Shown one piece after another: positions 57,359 through 64,000 of a DNA stretch of 64,000 nt (within the stretch, counting starts at the first letter, position 1; each line of letters opens with the position of its first letter). The translations under genes were made by a program, and so were the position numbers. The notes beneath the pieces are model-generated. The model saw nothing but the letters and a program-made list of their open reading frames with translations. It was not told where the DNA came from and made no database searches. The DNA is taken from the NCBI RefSeq assembly GCF_014930455.1, contig NZ_JAAIYO010000003.1, forward strand, positions 186,001 to 250,000. The letters run 5' to 3'. This DNA is from Corallococcus soli (lineage in GTDB: Bacteria; Myxococcota; Myxococcia; Myxococcales; Myxococcaceae).

Positions 57359-60343
57359 ATGCGCAAATGGGTCTTCATCGGGGTGGCCGCCGCGCTGGTG
57401 GCCCTCGCTGCCATGGTGCTGGGACCCCGGTGGGGGGCTCCCGCCGCGCGCCCCGTGTCACCGGTCTCCGCCAGCTCGATGCGCCAGGGCCTGCCTGCCT
57501 TCAAGGCGGTGACGGTGTCGTCGGGCGCGCAGGAGGGGCTGACGCTCACCGGGCGGGTGCTGGACGGCGGCGGCAGGCCGGTGGCGGACGCGGAGGTGTC
57601 GCTCGCGGCGTCGGCGGAGCGGACGGTGGCGGACGTGCGGTGCGACGAGTGTGGACTGGCGCTGCTGGCCTGCACCGCGCATGAGACGGCGCTGCACACG
57701 CGGGCCTTCTTCGAACAGCAGCAGGGCTTCCTCACGCCGCGCGCCACGGTGCGCTCGGATGCGCAGGGCAAGTTCCGCTTCGATCACCTGGCGGGCGTGT
57801 CCTTCTCCGTGTGGGCGCGCGCGCCGGGGCTGGGCGTGGCGCTCAAGAACCGGGCGGCGCCGGGTGAAGCGGTGGACCTGTACCTGCCTGCCCTACGGAG
57901 CATCTCGGGCACGGTGGTGGACGACGCGGGCCAGCCGAAGCCCGGGGCGCGCGTGCGCGCGGTGTCGCGCAAGGTGCCGCTGCCCTTCGAGGTGGTGGCG
58001 GGCGCGGGCGGGGCGTTCTCGCTGACGGGCCTGGGCGAGGGGCCCTTCTACGTGCTCGCGGACGCGGAGGGCTTCCAGCCCGCGGTGGCGCAGCAGGTGG
58101 AGGCGGACTCGCAGCCGCTGCGCCTGAAGCTGACGCCGTCACGCACCCTGGAGGTGCGTGTCACGCGCGATGGCGCCCCCGCCGCGGCGACGGTGCGGCT
58201 GAGGGGGGACCACCTGACGCGCGAGGCGCACACGGAGGCGCAGGGCGGGCCGGTGCGCTTCAACGGCCTGTATCCGGATGAGGTGGTGGTGACGGCGGAG
58301 GCGCCGGGCTTCGGCTCCGCGCCCCGGACGCTCACGCTGTCCCAGCGGGTGACGCAGGTGACGCTGGAGCTGGAGGTCGCCGGCCGGCTGCTCGTCACGG
58401 TGGTGGACGAAGAGGGCCAGCCGGTGCCGAACCCGCAGCTGCTGCTGCGCACGGTGGCGGGCGACCTCATCCGCCGCGACGCGGTGCCCACCGGGGCGCT
58501 CGCGGAGCTGGGGCCGCTGGCGCCGGGCGAGTACGTGCTGGAGGGCCAGGCGGAGGGCTTCACCACGGCGCAGCTCCCCGCGCGGGTGGCCGCCGGGGAG
58601 ACGGCGCTGGAGCTGGAGCTGGCGAAGGCGACGCTCATCACCGGGCAGGTCATCGACGAGTACGGCCGGCCCGCCTCGAACGTGTCCATCCTCATCCAAC
58701 CCACGGGGGAGACGACGAACGCGGGCGACGACGGCCGCTTCTCCGCGCAGGTGCCCATGCCGGGCCTCTACACGCTGCACGCGCACCACTCCGAGTGGGG
58801 CGGCGGCAGCGTGCAGGCGACGGCGCCCGCGACGGACGTGACGCTGTCGCTGGAGGCGAAGGCGGGCGCGGACGTGACGGTGTCCAGCGCGGGCCGGCGG
58901 GTGGAGGGCGCGGACGTGGTGATGTGGGCGGATCCGGAGAACATCTTCCGCAGCGACCGGCCGTCCGGGCCGGACGGGGTGGTGCCCATGCGCGGGCTGC
59001 CGCCGGGCACGTACACGCTGGTGGCGTCGCATCCGGAGTACCTGTCGTCGGGGCCCACGGCGGTGACGGTGCAGGATGGCGCCACGCAGCAGGTGGCGGT
59101 GGAGCTGGAGCCGGGCGCGACGCTGTCGGGCGACGTGGTGGACGAACAGGGCCAGCCGGTGGTGGGCGCCAGCCTGAGCGTGATGCCGCGCATGGCGGAG
59201 CCGGTGCAGACGGACTCGGGCGGGCGCTTCGAGTTCCGGGCGCTGCGGCCGGAGCGCACCTTCCTGCTGGACGCGCGCCACGCGGGCTACGAGTCCCTGG
59301 AGCGCACGCAGGGCAAGCCGGGCGGCCCTCCGGTGCAGGTGAAGATGCGCAAGCGCACGACGTTCCGGGGCCGGGTGATGGACGACCAGGGCCAGCCGGT
59401 GCGCCGCTTCCGCGTGGACGAGCACGACGTGAACAGCCCGGATGGCCGCTTCGAGCTGCCGCTGTCCACGGCGGGCGACCGGCTCATCGTCGCGGTGGAC
59501 GCGGCGGGCTACGAGCCCCAGGTGGTGGACCGCCCGTCGAAGACGACGGACATGGGCGACGTGGTGTTGACGAAGGCGCCGTCGGTGTCCGGCCGGGTGC
59601 AGGACGCGGCGGGCGGCGCGGTGGCGGACGCGGTGGTGACGTGCGACGTGTGTGATGGGTCCGTGCTGTCCGGGCCGGACGGCAGCTTCACGCTGGCCAG
59701 CCCCCCGTTCGTGCCGCGCTTCACGGTGTCCGCGCGCAAGGGCAAGGTGAGCGGCACGCAGGAGGTGCCGCGCGGGAGCACGACGCCGGTGCAGCTGACG
59801 CTCAAGCCCGCGACGCGGCTGACGGGCCGGGTGTACCTGGCGGACGGCCGGCCCGCGGCGGGCTCGCAGGTGGAGGGGCTCAACGCGGATCGCAGCGAGA
59901 CGGTGTCGCTCATCACCGGCGCGGATGGCCGCTACAGCACGGAGCTGTCGCCGGGCAACTACCGCTTCGTGGTGGGCAGCGGACGCGGCGGCGCGGGTGA
60001 GCCCGCGGTGGTGGTGCAGGTGGCGGGCGCGGACATGACGCTGGACCTGGGGCCGGTGCCGGGCACCGCGTCGCTGACGGTGCTGCTGCAGCCGGAGCGG
60101 GGCAAGGCGCTGTGGGTGGTGCCGGGCGACGTGGGACAGGTGGGCAACCCGCCGGTGGAGCTGCTGCGCTCGCGCTACGCCCAGCTCGTCTACCAGCCGA
60201 TGCGCGAGCGGGTGGTGGTGCAGGGCCTGTCGCCGGGCCGGTACACGCTGGTGTGGGGCTTCTTCCACGCGGAGATGCCGGGGGCGGGCCCCCTGGTGCG
60301 CACGGTGGACGTGCCCTCCCAGGGCGAGGTGTCCCTGCGGTAG
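57359..60343 (+). CDS. Giant protein of carboxypeptidase-regulatory-like repeats
   Basis: A 994-aa protein with an N-terminal signal anchor (WVFIGVAAALVALAAMVLG). The rest is about ten repeated beta-sandwich modules of the type LTGRVLDGGGRPVADAEV, ISGTVVDDAGQPKPGARV, LSGDVVDEQGQPVVGASL and FRGRVMDDQGQPVRRF, as found in the regulatory domain of carboxypeptidases and other surface proteins. No enzymatic domain is visible. A pair of cysteines occurs early (CDECGLALLACT) and a further pair later (CDVC). Likely extracytoplasmic, with a structural or binding role. It starts 111 bp after the PP2C gene. Confidence 0.88.
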   Translation: MRKWVFIGVAAALVALAAMVLGPRWGAPAARPVSPVSASSMRQGLPAFKAVTVSSGAQEGLTLTGRVLDGGGRPVADAEVSLAASAERTVADVRCDECGLALLACTAHETALHTRAFFEQQQGFLTPRATVRSDAQGKFRFDHLAGVSFSVWARAPGLGVALKNRAAPGEAVDLYLPALRSISGTVVDDAGQPKPGARVRAVSRKVPLPFEVVAGAGGAFSLTGLGEGPFYVLADAEGFQPAVAQQVEADSQPLRLKLTPSRTLEVRVTRDGAPAAATVRLRGDHLTREAHTEAQGGPVRFNGLYPDEVVVTAEAPGFGSAPRTLTLSQRVTQVTLELEVAGRLLVTVVDEEGQPVPNPQLLLRTVAGDLIRRDAVPTGALAELGPLAPGEYVLEGQAEGFTTAQLPARVAAGETALELELAKATLITGQVIDEYGRPASNVSILIQPTGETTNAGDDGRFSAQVPMPGLYTLHAHHSEWGGGSVQATAPATDVTLSLEAKAGADVTVSSAGRRVEGADVVMWADPENIFRSDRPSGPDGVVPMRGLPPGTYTLVASHPEYLSSGPTAVTVQDGATQQVAVELEPGATLSGDVVDEQGQPVVGASLSVMPRMAEPVQTDSGGRFEFRALRPERTFLLDARHAGYESLERTQGKPGGPPVQVKMRKRTTFRGRVMDDQGQPVRRFRVDEHDVNSPDGRFELPLSTAGDRLIVAVDAAGYEPQVVDRPSKTTDMGDVVLTKAPSVSGRVQDAAGGAVADAVVTCDVCDGSVLSGPDGSFTLASPPFVPRFTVSARKGKVSGTQEVPRGSTTPVQLTLKPATRLTGRVYLADGRPAAGSQVEGLNADRSETVSLITGADGRYSTELSPGNYRFVVGSGRGGAGEPAVVVQVAGADMTLDLGPVPGTASLTVLLQPERGKALWVVPGDVGQVGNPPVELLRSRYAQLVYQPMRERVVVQGLSPGRYTLVWGFFHAEMPGAGPLVRTVDVPSQGEVSLR

Positions 60344-60383
60344 TCGTGTTGCGACGGGGCGCCCCGGCGCGTAATGAAGCCGC

Positions 60384-61601
60384 ATGGACGCATCGGCATT
60401 GAAGGGCCGCCGGATCATCGTCGGCGTGGGCGGCGGCATCGCGGCGTACAAGGCCTGTGAGCTGGTGCGGGAGCTGGGCCGCGCGGGCGCGGAGGTGCGG
60501 GTGGCCATGACGGAGGCCGCGCGCCAGTTCGTCACCCCGCTCACCTTCCAGGCGCTGTGCGGGCACTCGGTGCTGACGGACTACTTCGACCCGGCGCAGG
60601 AGGGGAACTTCGGCCACCTGGACCTCGCCCGCTGGGGGGAGGCGTTCGTGGTGGCGCCCGCGACGGCGGACCTGCTGGCGAAGCTCCGCGTGGGCCTGGG
60701 CGGGGACGCGGTGACGACGTCGCTGCTGGCCTTCAAGGGCCCCGTGGTGCTGGCGCCTGCGATGAACGTGGCCATGTGGGAGAACGCGCGGACGCAGCAG
60801 AACGTGGCGTCGCTGCTGGCGGAGCCGCGCTTCACCAGCGTGGGGCCGGGCGCGGGGATGCTGGCGTGCGGCGACGTGGGCGCGGGAAGGTTGGCGGACG
60901 TGGGCGCCATCGTGTCAGCGGTAGCAGCGCGGCTGGGCGGCGGTCCGCTGAAGGGCAGGACGGTGCTGGTGACGGCGGGCCCCACGCGTGAGTTCCTGGA
61001 TCCGGTGCGGTTCATCTCCAATCCGTCCACGGGGAAGATGGGCATGGCGCTGGCGCACGAGGCGCGGGCGCTGGGCGCGAGCGTGACGGTGGTGCTGGGG
61101 CCGGTGGGCCCGGTGGACCGCGCGGGCCTGGAGGTGGTGGACGTGGTGAGCGCGGAGGACATGGCGCGCGAGGTGCTGTCGCGCGTGGAGTCCGCGGATG
61201 CGTTCATCGCCACGGCGGCGGTGAGCGACTGGCGTCCGGAGGCGCGGGCCCCGCAGAAGGTGAAGAAGGGCGACAGCCCGGAGTCCCTGCGCCTGGTGCG
61301 CACGCCGGACGTGTTGCTGGAGGCGTCGCGCAAGGTGGCGGGCAGGGCGAAGCGCCCGGTGCTGGTGGGCTTCGCGGCGGAGACGGAGCGGGTGGTGGAG
61401 CACGCGCGCGAGAAGCTGGAGCGCAAGGGCCTGGACGCCATCGTCGCCAACGACGTCACCGCCGCGGGGGCGGGGTTCGGCGCGGACACGAACCGCGTGA
61501 CGGTCATCTCCCGCACCGGGCCGGACCGCGTGCTGGAGGGCAGCAAGCGCGCGGTGGCGGCGGAGCTCCTGTCGCTGCTGCTCGTGGCGCCGCTCGGCTG
61601 A
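60384..61601 (+). CDS. coaBC: Bifunctional phosphopantothenoylcysteine decarboxylase / phosphopantothenate-cysteine ligase
   Basis: CoaBC (405 aa) makes 4'-phosphopantetheine for coenzyme A. The CoaC flavin-binding domain has GVGGGIAAYKACEL, catalytic His in NFGHLDLARW, PAMNVAMWEN and the Cys loop GMLACGDVGAGR. The CoaB domain has VTAGPTREFLDPVRFISN, STGKMG, AAVSDWRP with KVKK, and VGFAAETE. The length is normal. It follows the repeat-protein gene by 40 bp but is functionally unrelated. Confidence 0.97.
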   Translation: MDASALKGRRIIVGVGGGIAAYKACELVRELGRAGAEVRVAMTEAARQFVTPLTFQALCGHSVLTDYFDPAQEGNFGHLDLARWGEAFVVAPATADLLAKLRVGLGGDAVTTSLLAFKGPVVLAPAMNVAMWENARTQQNVASLLAEPRFTSVGPGAGMLACGDVGAGRLADVGAIVSAVAARLGGGPLKGRTVLVTAGPTREFLDPVRFISNPSTGKMGMALAHEARALGASVTVVLGPVGPVDRAGLEVVDVVSAEDMAREVLSRVESADAFIATAAVSDWRPEARAPQKVKKGDSPESLRLVRTPDVLLEASRKVAGRAKRPVLVGFAAETERVVEHAREKLERKGLDAIVANDVTAAGAGFGADTNRVTVISRTGPDRVLEGSKRAVAAELLSLLLVAPLG

Positions 61602-61623
61602 GCGGCGCTGCGGGGCGCGGGCG

Positions 61624-62346
61624 TCACTTCGTCGGCAGCTCGACTTCGCGCCCCTGCTGGAGGTCGAGCAGGCCGGTGGTGGTGGTGCCTCCGCAGTGCT
61701 GGCGGATCTTCCCGCCAATCTGCTCGACCAGCCGCAGCAGCTCCTCCGTCTTCACGGCGGCGGAGGGCGCTTCCGCGAACAGGATGATGTCGCGCGAGGT
61801 CGTCTCCACCTTCGCGAAGTCACAGTCCCGGAAGTTCCACCGGCGGGTGAGGACGCGCGCGTCGTCCGCGTAGACGACCTCGCCGGGGCTGGTGGGTTCG
61901 GGCTCCGGGCTGCCGATGCCGGTGAAGGACTCGTTGCCCGGTGACAGGCGCAGGCGCAGGTCGCCCTGGAGGCGGCCGAGGTCATAGCCACCGACGGGCA
62001 GGAGGAAGAAGAGCTCCTGCAGCAGGTAGGCGTTGACGGCCCGGCTGATCCACGGGAGCGGGTGGCCATTCACCACGCGGCGCAGCAGCGCTTCCGCGCT
62101 GGGGCGAAACTTCTTCGGGTTGACGCCGAAGCGCTGGTAGGCGTCCTGCCAGGCGAGGATTCGTGTGTCCGCCGCCAGTGCGGCGAGGTCGGGGATCCGG
62201 GCGCGGAAATCCGACTCAGCAGCACGGATTTCAGCCTCCAGCCCTTCTGGTGGGTTGCCCGTGTTGTCCATTCCGCGCACCGCCACGAAGCTGATGCGGA
62301 GCTCGGGAAAACGCTGGGCCATGTCCTCGGAAACACTCAGTTGCAT
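61624..62346 (-). CDS. B3/B4 tRNA-binding-domain protein (PheT-like fragment fold)
   Basis: A 240-aa stand-alone B3/B4 domain, the fold found in the beta subunit of phenylalanyl-tRNA synthetase. Recognised by ILAWQDAYQRFGVNPKKFRPS, ALLRRVVNG, PWISRAVNAYLL, and VYADDARVLTRRWNFRDCD. Such proteins may bind or edit aminoacyl-tRNA or modify amino acids; the role is not settled. It converges on coaBC (22 bp) and diverges from the desaturase. Confidence 0.88.
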   Translation of the reverse strand: MQLSVSEDMAQRFPELRISFVAVRGMDNTGNPPEGLEAEIRAAESDFRARIPDLAALAADTRILAWQDAYQRFGVNPKKFRPSAEALLRRVVNGHPLPWISRAVNAYLLQELFFLLPVGGYDLGRLQGDLRLRLSPGNESFTGIGSPEPEPTSPGEVVYADDARVLTRRWNFRDCDFAKVETTSRDIILFAEAPSAAVKTEELLRLVEQIGGKIRQHCGGTTTTGLLDLQQGREVELPTK

Positions 62347-62462
62347 GGGCTTCTCCTGAAAAAGGGCTGCTGCGTATCACCTCCGCACGCCCGACGGCCA
62401 GGGTTGGCCTGCGGCGCATCAATGCCAGACGTCATCGGTTGCATGGCTCCGGTGATGTCAGA

Positions 62463-62489
62463 GGTCATTGTTACGGTGGCTCAATGACC
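62463..62489. promoter_or_regulatory. Perfect inverted repeat GGTCATTG-N11-CAATGACC
   Basis: Two perfect 8-base arms with an 11-base spacer in the divergent region between the B3/B4 gene and the desaturase. It contains the T-N11-A arrangement typical of LysR-type regulator boxes. No lysR gene is in the window. It lies 117 bp upstream of the B3/B4 start (minus) and 126 bp upstream of the desaturase start. Confidence 0.55.
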
Positions 62490-62523
62490 AGATAGTGCCC
62501 GCGCCCTTTCCAATCCGTGGGTT

Positions 62524-62612
62524 TTGTTTTTTTCAAAGCCCCTGTTGGACGGGGGCGAGGGCCATGGGGGCCGGCCTCGCCTTGTCGTTCCGGCAGGAAT
62601 TGTTTTTTTCAA
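62524..62612. repeat. Two copies of TTG-T7-CAA upstream of the desaturase
   Basis: TTGTTTTTTTCAA occurs at 62524-62536 and 62600-62612, starts 76 bp apart. Each copy is a short dyad (TTG...CAA) around a T-run, which stands out in this GC-rich genome. The second ends three bases before the desaturase ATG. They could be regulator sites or bent DNA. Confidence 0.5.
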
Positions 62613-62614
62613 TC

Positions 62615-63631
62615 ATGACGACCGAACCGCGCCAGTCAGAAGGGATAGCGCCGAGCCCGGGGCTTGTCATGCCCAGGGGCAAGGAGGTCCGTGAGCTGCG
62701 GGAGTACCTCGTGGCGCAGGGGCAGGAGGAGCAGCTCACCGGGTTGGGTGTGCCGCGGCCTGCCCGCGCAATCCTGGAGGTCCTTGAAACGTGGGCGCTC
62801 ATCCTGGGCGCCTGGGTTTTGTGTGTACATGTTTCATGGTTCCTGCTCCCCGTGGCCCTGGTGCTGGTGGGGTCGCGCCAGCGTGCGTTGGGGAACCGGT
62901 TGCACGATGCGGCCCATGGAAACATGTTGAAGGGAAGGGTGCTGAATCAGCGGGTCGCGGCGCTGATGTGTGGCCTTCCGCTGTTCGAGGACTTCGAGAC
63001 GTATCGCAATGCGCACCTGAGACATCACGCGTATCTGGGGCACGCGGAGAAGGACCCCGACTACCTGTCGGTGCCCGAGGCCCCGGCGGGACGCGCGCAC
63101 AGCGCCTGGAGCCTCTACGTCTTCTTCGTGACGGACGTGAAGCTCTGGCGGGACTCCGTCCTGGCGACGCTGCTCCGGGCGCCGGTGGCGCACCGGTGGC
63201 GGGTGCTGGCGTGGTGGACGGGGGTGCTGGGCGCGCTCGGGTTGCTGGCCGGCGCGGGCGCGGCCCTGTCCTTCGCGGGGCTGTGGCTGCTGTCCAAGAT
63301 GACCGCGTACCACCTCATCAAGATCTTCGCGGAGATCTCCGACCACATCGGGCTCAGGCCCGGGACGGTGCTCGGCTACACGCGCAACCACCCCAGCAAC
63401 TGGGTGTCGTTCTTCCTGCATCCGCACCACGACAACTACCACGTCACGCATCACCTCTTTCCCCGCATCCCGCTGGCGAACCTGCCGCGGATGCACCAGC
63501 TCCTGCTGCCCGTGTCGCAGTACGCACAGGCGCACCACTGTGAGCGCTACTTCCGCGGGCCGCGCTCGCTGGTGAAGAGCTGGCTCCACTTCCAGACCGA
63601 GCGCGCGCCGCTCGATGCCGAGCCTTCGTGA
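62615..63631 (+). CDS. Membrane fatty acid desaturase
   Basis: A 338-aa integral-membrane diiron desaturase. The three His boxes are present: HDAAHG, HLRHHAYLGH and HPHHDNYHVTHHLFPRIP. Four hydrophobic segments (for example TWALILGAWVLCVHVSWFLL and LGALGLLAGAGAALSFAGLWLL) anchor it. The ATG at 62615 is chosen; the frame from 62468 is unlikely to be translated because of its AT-rich, repeat-containing leader, and the ATG at 62669 is an alternative. It would introduce a double bond into fatty acyl chains or act on a related lipid. Its stop overlaps the ATG of the next gene. Confidence 0.9.
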   Translation: MTTEPRQSEGIAPSPGLVMPRGKEVRELREYLVAQGQEEQLTGLGVPRPARAILEVLETWALILGAWVLCVHVSWFLLPVALVLVGSRQRALGNRLHDAAHGNMLKGRVLNQRVAALMCGLPLFEDFETYRNAHLRHHAYLGHAEKDPDYLSVPEAPAGRAHSAWSLYVFFVTDVKLWRDSVLATLLRAPVAHRWRVLAWWTGVLGALGLLAGAGAALSFAGLWLLSKMTAYHLIKIFAEISDHIGLRPGTVLGYTRNHPSNWVSFFLHPHHDNYHVTHHLFPRIPLANLPRMHQLLLPVSQYAQAHHCERYFRGPRSLVKSWLHFQTERAPLDAEPS

Positions 63632-64000
63632 TGCCCTCCACCTTGTTGGACACGCAGCGGTTGATCGCCACCGGCGCCCTGGCCCCCCTGTGGGAGGGGC
63701 TCCAGGCGGCCCGCCCGTACGGGCCCAGCCAGCAGTGGGTGCTGGACAGCCCGTACCTGCGCCCCACGGCGCTCGGGGGGCTGTCGCTCGGTTCGCTGGA
63801 GGAGCCGGTGCGGACGGGCTCCCTCTTCACGCACCGCTCGCTGTCGCTCAACCGGCTGCTCTTCAACGCCTACGAGCAGAACAACCTCTACCTGCCGGTG
63901 TCGGCCTTCACGGAGGCGGAGCACCGGGCGTTCCACGACTTCTACGAGCCGGGCTTCGTGGCGGCGAACGCGATGCTCCGTCCGGCGCTGGAGCGCACCT
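63631..64000 (+). CDS. Unidentified gene coupled to the desaturase (3' truncated)
   Basis: The ATG at 63631 overlaps the desaturase stop (TGATG), and the frame stays open to the window edge, giving 123 codons (MPSTLLDTQRLIATGALAPL..., later LNRLLFNAYEQNNLYLP). Codon use matches the neighbours. I do not recognise a family. Coupling suggests a role with the desaturase, such as lipid modification. Confidence 0.7.
   Translation, partial: MPSTLLDTQRLIATGALAPLWEGLQAARPYGPSQQWVLDSPYLRPTALGGLSLGSLEEPVRTGSLFTHRSLSLNRLLFNAYEQNNLYLPVSAFTEAEHRAFHDFYEPGFVAANAMLRPALERT

Noticed and set aside
62468-62614. N-terminal extension of the desaturase from 62468
   Set aside because: It would translate through the repeat-rich AT-containing leader and lacks a ribosome binding site; the conserved protein begins later.

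Overview
The window is a high-GC stretch of chromosome from a myxobacterium, most likely Myxococcaceae (Corallococcus- or Myxococcus-like). This rests on the strong G/C bias at third codon positions, many lipoproteins and extracytoplasmic proteins, a Hanks-type Ser/Thr kinase, FHA and PP2C proteins, a MYXO-CTERM-like sorting tail on a giant surface protein, and a complete type VI secretion system (T6SS). The genus call is inference; there is no rRNA in the window. One tRNA gene (anticodon CAT) is present. I saw no CRISPR array, insertion sequence or prophage.

Layout. 1-5.2 kb: the 3' part of a megasynthase-like gene that fuses a thiamine-diphosphate (ThDP) enzyme, an adenylation domain, a carrier protein and a condensation-like domain; it enters from outside the window. 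5.2-5.4 kb: a tRNA with its own promoter and terminator on the minus strand. 5.6-7.6 kb: an exported amidohydrolase lipoprotein. 7.7-31.7 kb: one long minus-strand T6SS locus. In transcription order it reads vgrG, tssJ, tssK, tssL, tssM, tagF, tssA, tssB, tssC, hcp, tssE, tssF, tssG, clpV, a lipoprotein, then an accessory tail with a decayed vgrG/toxin cassette, an immunity-like gene, a 228-aa unknown and a DUF2169 protein. All 13 core T6SS components are present, but no PAAR gene is visible.

31.9-40.6 kb: a plus-strand OmpA-like protein translationally coupled to an 1871-aa repeat-rich surface protein, then two overlapping minus-strand lipoproteins with repeat or beta-helix folds. 41.1-44.7 kb: a minus-strand Ser/Thr kinase preceded by two polytopic membrane proteins. 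44.7-54.6 kb: small secreted proteins and housekeeping enzymes (GNAT, VOC, GlcD-like oxidase, dienelactone hydrolase), an OmpR-type two-component system, and an RluA-like protein with an altered catalytic motif. 54.7-57.2 kb: an outer-membrane-like protein, an FHA protein and a PP2C phosphatase fused to a cyclic-nucleotide-binding domain. 57.4-64 kb: a giant carboxypeptidase-regulatory-repeat protein, coaBC, a B3/B4-domain protein, and a fatty acid desaturase coupled to a gene that runs off the end.

The T6SS genes are packed with short or overlapping junctions and probably form one transcription unit started upstream of vgrG, where two inverted repeats lie. The most notable points are the atypical active sites in the 5' megasynthase, the vgrG/toxin deletion scar beside an apparently intact immunity-like gene, an ATT start codon for clpV, the D-to-E change in the RluA-like enzyme, and the inverted repeats in front of the desaturase. 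The start of many genes was moved from the longest reading frame to an internal codon with a better ribosome binding site; the reasons are given per gene.
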